Part shown: in pieces, positions 61,240 through 64,000 of the stretch
Layout of the letters: each line of letters opens with the position of its first letter
Position numbering within the stretch: position 1 is the first letter of the stretch
DNA from: Nissolia schottii
Lineage: Eukaryota > Streptophyta > Magnoliopsida > Fabales > Fabaceae
Direction of reading: 5' to 3'
Length of the DNA: 64,000 bases
NCBI GenBank assembly: GCA_003254905.1
Contig: QANU01054243.1
Coordinates: 62,001-126,000, forward strand
The notes under the pieces: model-generated
What the model saw: the letters and a program-made list of their open reading frames with translations, nothing else
What the model was told of the DNA's origin: nothing
The model's database searches: none
Position numbers and translations under genes: made by a program

Positions 61240-64000
61240 TTATTGAGTAAAGAAGCAAGTTGTTGCCACTGAATTCCCCTTATCAGGTGAAGGAATCATC
61301 AAACCAAAGGAATTCATATTCCAATACTCTCCATTCCTTGTCTTCTGATCACCACTCTTGTGTGCAGCAGCAACATTGCCACCACCATGATCTGCGCTTG
61401 AAATTGAAACTTTCCTCCAATTGCACCATATCCTCAACATGATGTACATCATAACCAAGCATATCACTGTGGAGGTGAAGACAATGGCCACTATGATTGC
61501 TGCCACCTGTTTGTTTGAAAGTTGTATCATCTTCCCATTTGATGTGAATCCTGAGCACAACAGTGCTAGTGGTGGCCCACACAAGCCATCATTGTTTAGG
61601 AATGAGCTTCTTGGGAACCCTTTAAAGGTTGAAGGAATAATGCCCTCAAGGTGGTTGTTAGAAAGATTCAGAACATGGAGGCTGGTGAGTTTGCCAAGTG
61701 AAGTGGGAATTTTTCCATGGAGTTTGTTGGAAGAAAGGTTGAGCCTTTCTAGCTTCATGAGGTTCCCTAGTGATGGCGGAATCTCGCCGGAGAAGAGGTT
61801 CTTGCTTAGGTCCAATATGACTTGAAGCTCAGCAAGGTCTCCTAGCTCAGAGGGTATGGTGCCATTCAATGAGTTTTCTGAGAGCCTGAGCTCATAGAGC
61901 TTTATGCATTGCTGAATTGTGTGGGGAATGAGGCCACTAAGATTGTTCTTTTGTAAACACATGACATTGAGAGAAGTGAGTTTCCCAATCTCTTGTGGGA
62001 TTTCACCTGAGAGGTTGTTGTGGTGGAGAGCGAGCTTGAGAAGCTTTGAGCAGTTGCCAAGCTCAAAAGGTACCTTGCCATTGAAGCTATTGTACGAGAG
62101 GTCAAGCTCGCCGAGTTCTCGAAAGCTTCCCAACCATGAAGGTATTTGGCCAGTTAACATGTTGTTGCTCAGCAACAAGTGCTCAATTTTTTGCGAGTTT
62201 GAGAGTTGCGGCGGCACTTCTCCTGTGAAGTTGTTAAATGATAGATCAAGAAAGTTGAGCTCGGTGAGGTGGCCAAATTCAGAAGGAATGCTTCCATTGA
62301 GATGATTGTTCGCAAGCCGGAGCCGGCTGAGGTTTTGGGAGTTAGCTAGGCTAGAAGGGACTGGACCTGAGAAGCTATTGTTAGTCAGGTCCAGAAGAGT
62401 CAAAGAATTTGAGCCAGTGAGAGGGAAGAAACTCCCACTAAAGTTGTTGTGGGAGAAGTTTATGATTCTAAGGTTATTGAGAGCCGAAAGAGAATGTGGG
62501 AGAGGCCCTTCAAAGGAGTTGTTGTAAAGGGTGATTTTGAAGAGTTTTGAGAGGTAACTGAATGTTGGGGGTATGGTACCTGTTAACTTGTTATCAGCTA
62601 ATGCCAAAATCTGAAGGCTCTTACAATACCCCATGCTTGGAGGGATTGGACCATACAAATCATTTTGCCTCAAATGAAGAACAACCAAGTCCTTGAGCTT
62701 GCCAATAGTTTCTGGAATCGGACCTGTGAAACGGTTTCCAAAGAAGTCAATTTCCCTCAAGCTTGTGCAGTTTGTTAACTCTCTTGGTATGAGACCATTC
62801 ATCTGGTTGTCATAGAGGTAAATGGTGTTCAGTCTTTGCAGCTTTCCAATCTCTGCTGGGATTTTCCCGGTGAAGAAGTTGCCAAACAGGAAGAGACCTT
62901 CCAAGCTAGTAATGTTTCCAATTTCAGGAGGTAGAGAACCAATGAAGCTGTTGTTGTTGAGCACAAGATCTGTGAGATTCTGCAATATGTCAACACTTGA
63001 TGGAAGCTTTCCTTCAAAGCTGTTGTCTGAAAGATCCAACTGTTGGATTGAGGAGCAGTTGAGTAACTCCAAGGGAAACTTGCCAGAGAGCATGTTTCTG
63101 GCCAAGAAAAGTTGTCGAAGCTTTGAACCTCTAAGGCAAAAGTTTCTTGGAATGCTACCTGTCAAAGCATTATCAGACAGAACCAGTGACTCAAGATTCT
63201 GTAGTTTGGTATTGAGTAAGGGTATTGGTCCAGAGAGGTTGTTTTTGGACAAGTCTAACTGATGCAGTTGAGTCAGACCATTAAGCTCAGAAGGAATTTC
63301 TCCACTCAGTTTGTTTCCAAGCAAATTCAAGTATGTCAAATTGGAGAGAAGACTTAAAGTTGTTGGAATTGATTCAGAGAGTGTGTTATTGGCCAGATTC
63401 AGAATCTTCAATGATTTGAGAGACCCTATAGAGGAGGGTATGTTTCCTTCCAGTATGTTGTTTGATGCTACAAAGTTTTCGAGCCTTTCACAGCCTTGAA
63501 TATCTTCAGGTATGTTGCCACTGAGACTGTTACTTTGCAAATCAAGGGATATTAGATGCTTCAACTTGCCAATCCCAAAGGGTATGCTACCATTGAAGTT
63601 GCAGTATCCTAGAGCCAACACTGTCAACTCTTTCAAGTTGAAAATACTTGGTGCAATTTCACCATTCAGCATGGTGTTACCTACTCTGAGAACTTGCAAC
63701 TTCCTCAAATTGCCTATCTCTGAAGGAATGTTCCCAGAGAGATAATTTGTGTAAAGGAGAAGCACTCTTAGATTTTGAAGTTGACCAAGCTCTGAAGGGA
63801 TAGAGCCAGTGAGTGAATTCGATGACAAGTCAAGTGTTTGAAGAGAAATGAGGTTGTTGAACTCGGCCGAAATGGAACCTGATATTCCTGAGCCAGAAAG
63901 GTTTAGGCCTACAATTTTCCTCTGATCATCATCTGAACATGTTATTCCATTCCAAGTGCATATTGAAGTTGTTGGAGACCAGTTGCTCATGGCTCCTAAT
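61240..64000 (-). CDS. LRR receptor-like protein lacking a kinase (5' end outside window)
   Basis: One uninterrupted minus-strand frame of over 916 codons ends at TAA (61,240-61,242) and is still open at the window edge. The MSNW methionine at about 63,990 is internal: the pseudogene copy has about 35-45 more residues before it, including the signal peptide. An LRR cap (CTWNGITC) is followed by about 31 plant-type LRRs of 24 residues without an obvious island, with many N-glycosylation sites. Then come a membrane helix (VAAIIVAIVFTSTVICLVMM) and a tail of about 65 residues ending TTCFFTQ. GSO1/GSO2-like LRR kinases have a similar ectodomain, but the kinase is missing both in this frame and in the next kilobases. 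It is therefore likely a receptor-like protein that would need partner kinases such as SOBIR1 (family knowledge). The ligand is unknown. Confidence 0.9.
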   Translation of the reverse strand, partial: LGAMSNWSPTTSICTWNGITCSDDDQRKIVGLNLSGSGISGSISAEFNNLISLQTLDLSSNSLTGSIPSELGQLQNLRVLLLYTNYLSGNIPSEIGNLRKLQVLRVGNTMLNGEIAPSIFNLKELTVLALGYCNFNGSIPFGIGKLKHLISLDLQSNSLSGNIPEDIQGCERLENFVASNNILEGNIPSSIGSLKSLKILNLANNTLSESIPTTLSLLSNLTYLNLLGNKLSGEIPSELNGLTQLHQLDLSKNNLSGPIPLLNTKLQNLESLVLSDNALTGSIPRNFCLRGSKLRQLFLARNMLSGKFPLELLNCSSIQQLDLSDNSFEGKLPSSVDILQNLTDLVLNNNSFIGSLPPEIGNITSLEGLFLFGNFFTGKIPAEIGKLQRLNTIYLYDNQMNGLIPRELTNCTSLREIDFFGNRFTGPIPETIGKLKDLVVLHLRQNDLYGPIPPSMGYCKSLQILALADNKLTGTIPPTFSYLSKLFKITLYNNSFEGPLPHSLSALNNLRIINFSHNNFSGSFFPLTGSNSLTLLDLTNNSFSGPVPSSLANSQNLSRLRLANNHLNGSIPSEFGHLTELNFLDLSFNNFTGEVPPQLSNSQKIEHLLLSNNMLTGQIPSWLGSFRELGELDLSYNSFNGKVPFELGNCSKLLKLALHHNNLSGEIPQEIGKLTSLNVMCLQKNNLSGLIPHTIQQCIKLYELRLSENSLNGTIPSELGDLAELQVILDLSKNLFSGEIPPSLGNLMKLERLNLSSNKLHGKIPTSLGKLTSLHVLNLSNNHLEGIIPSTFKGFPRSSFLNNDGLCGPPLALLCSGFTSNGKMIQLSNKQVAAIIVAIVFTSTVICLVMMYIMLRIWCNWRKVSISSADHGGGNVAAAHKSGDQKTRNGEYWNMNSFGLMIPSPDKGNSVATTCFFTQ

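Noticed and set aside
61421..63745. Several + strand frames opposite the LRR receptor
   Set aside because: They are antisense shadows of the regular leucine-rich repeat coding sequence.

Overview
The window is nuclear DNA of a dicot plant. It is AT-rich, with introns that follow the GT-AG rule, plant-specific receptor families and a dense load of plant transposons. The species cannot be fixed from sequence alone; a rosid, possibly a legume, fits the repeat types. Three intron-containing genes can be assembled so that every splice junction keeps frame, one more gene runs off the right edge, and most of the rest is transposon-derived. || Layout: 1-5.4 kb is repeat-rich and without a convincing gene. 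5,433-7,144 (+) encodes a small secreted or membrane-anchored protein with a WAK-type galacturonan-binding ectodomain and no kinase. 8.1-9.3 kb holds two dead fragments: a C-terminal piece of anthranilate phosphoribosyltransferase (-) and a LINE remnant (+). 11,632-17,007 (+) is a six-exon cysteine-rich receptor-like kinase (two DUF26 domains, membrane segment, RD kinase; 682 aa). 18.6-23.1 kb looks like Copia/SIRE-type LTR-derived DNA with clusters of a 14-bp palindrome. 23,131-24,419 is a foldback Mutator-like element (MULE) with a perfect 9-bp target duplication. 26.0-33.2 kb is a tandem array of nine full and one partial copies of a 740-795 bp unit that I cannot assign to any known family. 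33.3-34.4 kb has an antisense LINE reverse-transcriptase fragment and a second MULE. || 36,914-49,720 (+) is a 19-exon MORC-family GHKL ATPase (639 aa, MORC1/CRT1-like). Its introns carry a hAT element, a third MULE with nested Copia LTR, a Tourist-like MITE, RTE-type LINE tails and a duplicated segment. 49.7-61.2 kb is gene-poor, with an N-terminal LRR-receptor pseudogene at 54.6-55.4 kb and several MITEs, including a related pair built of AAACTCG motifs. 61,240-64,000 (-) is the 3' part of an LRR receptor-like protein with about 31 repeats, a membrane segment and a short tail without a kinase; its start lies beyond the window. || The four genes are not an operon-like unit. Three are candidate cell-surface sensing proteins (wall-binding, DUF26 kinase, LRR-RLP), and MORC1-type proteins are known from plant immunity and gene silencing, but the clustering may be chance.
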